Below are positions 62,594-64,000 of a stretch of DNA of 64,000 nucleotides, in pieces (positions within the stretch are counted from its first letter, which is position 1; the number at the start of each line of letters is the position of its first letter). The notes below the pieces were generated by a model. It worked only from the letters and a program-made list of their open reading frames with translations, was not told where the DNA came from and searched no databases. The translations under genes and the position numbers were made by a program. The stretch comes from Demequina litoralis (GTDB taxonomy: Bacteria > Actinomycetota > Actinomycetes > Actinomycetales > Demequinaceae): assembly GCF_030418455.1 (NCBI RefSeq), contig NZ_JAUHPW010000003.1:186001-250000 (forward strand), written 5' to 3'.

Positions 62594-63956
62594 TGAGGGG
62601 CCTTTCTGACGGGTACCGGACAACCCGGCGCTGGCGGTTGAGCATGAGGGCCGAGGCGAGCGTGAGCGAGCCCACGCGGCCCAGGTACATCGTGATGATC
62701 AAGGTCATCTTCGCATCGGAGTCGAGGTCGCCGGTGATCCCTGTCGACAGTCCGCACGTCGCGTACGCGGACACCACCTCGTACAGGGACCGGTCGAGCG
62801 GGATGTCCGTCTGCCACATGAAGATGCCGGTGGTGACGATGACGACGAAGAGGCCCATGAGGGTGATCGAGACCGCGACGCGGAGCACCTCGGTGCCGAT
62901 GCGCTTGCCGAAGGCCTCGATGTCGCGGCGGCCGCGCGCCTCGGCCCATGCCGCGAGCACGAGGACCGCGAGCGTGGTGACGCGGATGCCGCCCGCGGTC
63001 GATCCGGAGCCGCCGCCGACGAACATCAGCACGTCCTCGAGCAGCCAGGTCTGCTCGCGCGCGAGTCCCACGTCGAAGGATGCGAAGCCGCCCGAGCGCT
63101 GGTTGATCGACTGGAAGAACACGTTGCCGATCGTCTTGCCCGCGCTGTGGTCGCCCAGCGTGAGGGGGTTGGTCCACTCGAACACCGCGAGGAACGAGGC
63201 CGAGATGAACGCCAGCACGGTGACCGTGACGAGCGTGAGCTTGGTGTGGAGCGACCACTTGCGGGGGTTCCGCTCGCGCAGCAGGTTGAGGTAGACGGGG
63301 TAGCCCAGGCCGCCGATGAACACCCCCAGGCCGATCGGCACCAGCATCCACAGGTCGCCCGCGTAGGGGTACAGGCCCACCGGGTCGGGCGTGAATCCCG
63401 CGTTGTTGAACGCGGAGACGCCGTAGAAGAGCGAGTAGCCGAGCGACTTGGGCCAGCCGTAGTCGAGCGTGAGGAAGCGGGGGAGGAGGATCGCGGCGAT
63501 GGTGAGCTCGACGGTGGTCGACACGATGACAACCGTGCGGAGCAGCGAGCCCAGGTCCCCTAGGCCGGCGGCGCGGGACTCGCCCGCCGCGAGGATGCGC
63601 TGCGTCAGGCCGAGCCTGCGCGACACCGCGAGGCCGGCCAGCGACGCGAGCGTCATGATCCCGAGGCCGCCGACCTTGATCGCGAGGCCGATGATCGTGA
63701 GGCCCCACGGCGACCAGAAAGTGCCGGTATCCACGGTCACGAGGCCGGTGACGCACACCGCGGAGGTCGAGGTGAAGAGCGCGTCGACGAACGGAGCGCG
63801 CTCGCCGCTGGTCGTCGCGGCGGGCAGCGACAGCAGGCCCGTGAAGAGCAGGATGGTGATGGCGAAGGCGCCGAGGGTGAGACGGGCCGGCGACTCGAGC
63901 GCGACGCGGTCGATCCATTCACCGAACGCGTCGCGAGCCGTGCGCAGGCTTGCCAT
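62586..63956 (-). CDS. trkH: potassium uptake membrane subunit TrkH/KtrB
   Basis: A 456-residue channel-type transporter with four pore repeats; selectivity-filter segments include SAVCVTGL, SAFNNAGFTPD, INQRSGGFASFD and YATCGLSTGITG. The length and pairing with a single RCK protein fit the KtrAB type, often Na+-dependent K+ uptake. ATG at 63956 has GAGGAG four to five bases upstream; a GTG at 63968 lies before that site. The last 44 bp of the window hold no feature. Confidence 0.92.
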   Translation of the reverse strand: MASLRTARDAFGEWIDRVALESPARLTLGAFAITILLFTGLLSLPAATTSGERAPFVDALFTSTSAVCVTGLVTVDTGTFWSPWGLTIIGLAIKVGGLGIMTLASLAGLAVSRRLGLTQRILAAGESRAAGLGDLGSLLRTVVIVSTTVELTIAAILLPRFLTLDYGWPKSLGYSLFYGVSAFNNAGFTPDPVGLYPYAGDLWMLVPIGLGVFIGGLGYPVYLNLLRERNPRKWSLHTKLTLVTVTVLAFISASFLAVFEWTNPLTLGDHSAGKTIGNVFFQSINQRSGGFASFDVGLAREQTWLLEDVLMFVGGGSGSTAGGIRVTTLAVLVLAAWAEARGRRDIEAFGKRIGTEVLRVAVSITLMGLFVVIVTTGIFMWQTDIPLDRSLYEVVSAYATCGLSTGITGDLDSDAKMTLIITMYLGRVGSLTLASALMLNRQRRVVRYPSERPLIG

Positions 63957-64000
63957 CGATCTCCTCACCGCGGGACCTGTTCGCCCTGCTTGACGCCCCG

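Overview
The window is a GC-rich (roughly 70% by eye) chromosomal segment of an actinobacterium, most likely of the order Micrococcales. The grounds are the dnaK-grpE-dnaJ-hspR order with HspR operators (HAIR), coenzyme F420 biosynthesis genes and F420-type LLM oxidoreductases, a GH94 cellobiose phosphorylase closely resembling the Cellulomonas enzyme, an actinobacterial dCTP deaminase and many apparently leaderless genes. The species cannot be named from the sequence alone.

Layout. 1-3767: the start of a LuxR-type ATPase gene (cut by the window edge), a DUF2200 protein, a membrane protein, and an emfourin/protealysin-like M4 protease pair. 3840-11968: an 8.1-kb island bounded by a 26-bp repeat of the 3' end of tRNA-Ser(CGA). 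It holds an integrase remnant, a LacI regulator, a sugar ABC importer, a GH13 alpha-glucosidase and a polyol dehydrogenase. 12067-20868: a FUSC-like membrane protein, tadA, upp, the class I ribonucleotide reductase operon nrdAB with tandem NrdR boxes, a drug-efflux MFS transporter and a DJ-1/PfpI protein. 20899-25577: a 1004-residue sigma factor/zinc finger/membrane/ectodomain fusion, a degenerate GGDEF-like protein and a TetR regulator. 25625-30382: the dnaK heat-shock operon and a divergent rhodanese.

30496-36828: F420 metabolism. An LLM oxidoreductase, cofE and cofC face a converging operon made of a proposed Fo/F420-0 importer and cofD. 36934-45469: a MocR-type regulator divergent from a reductive pyrimidine degradation operon (beta-ureidopropionase, dihydropyrimidinase, an LLM flavin/F420 oxidoreductase and an NMT1-type ABC importer). 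45624-51908: a GNAT protein, a thiamine importer operon under a TPP riboswitch, a DUF2510 membrane protein and dcd. 52315-57617: cellobiose phosphorylase, followed by a low-GC insertion bounded by a perfect 54-bp direct repeat, carrying an AlbA_2/RecG-like gene, a broken GH94 tail and an unknown gene. 57673-61921: a second sigma/anti-sigma fusion, a DUF4397 surface protein, a class F sortase, and a separate ECF sigma/anti-sigma pair. 61928-63956: a Trk/Ktr potassium uptake pair.

Most notable: (i) an R2 subunit of ribonucleotide reductase whose residues match the tyrosine-free class Ic type; (ii) two unrelated designs of sigma factor fused to its own anti-sigma module; (iii) a 10-mer, GGACGATGCG, far over-represented in the native DNA and missing from both acquired islands; (iv) two copies of a ~92-bp palindromic intergenic element; (v) a pyrimidine catabolic operon with an F420-type oxidoreductase where the usual dihydropyrimidine dehydrogenase is missing. 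All counts and alignments were made by eye.
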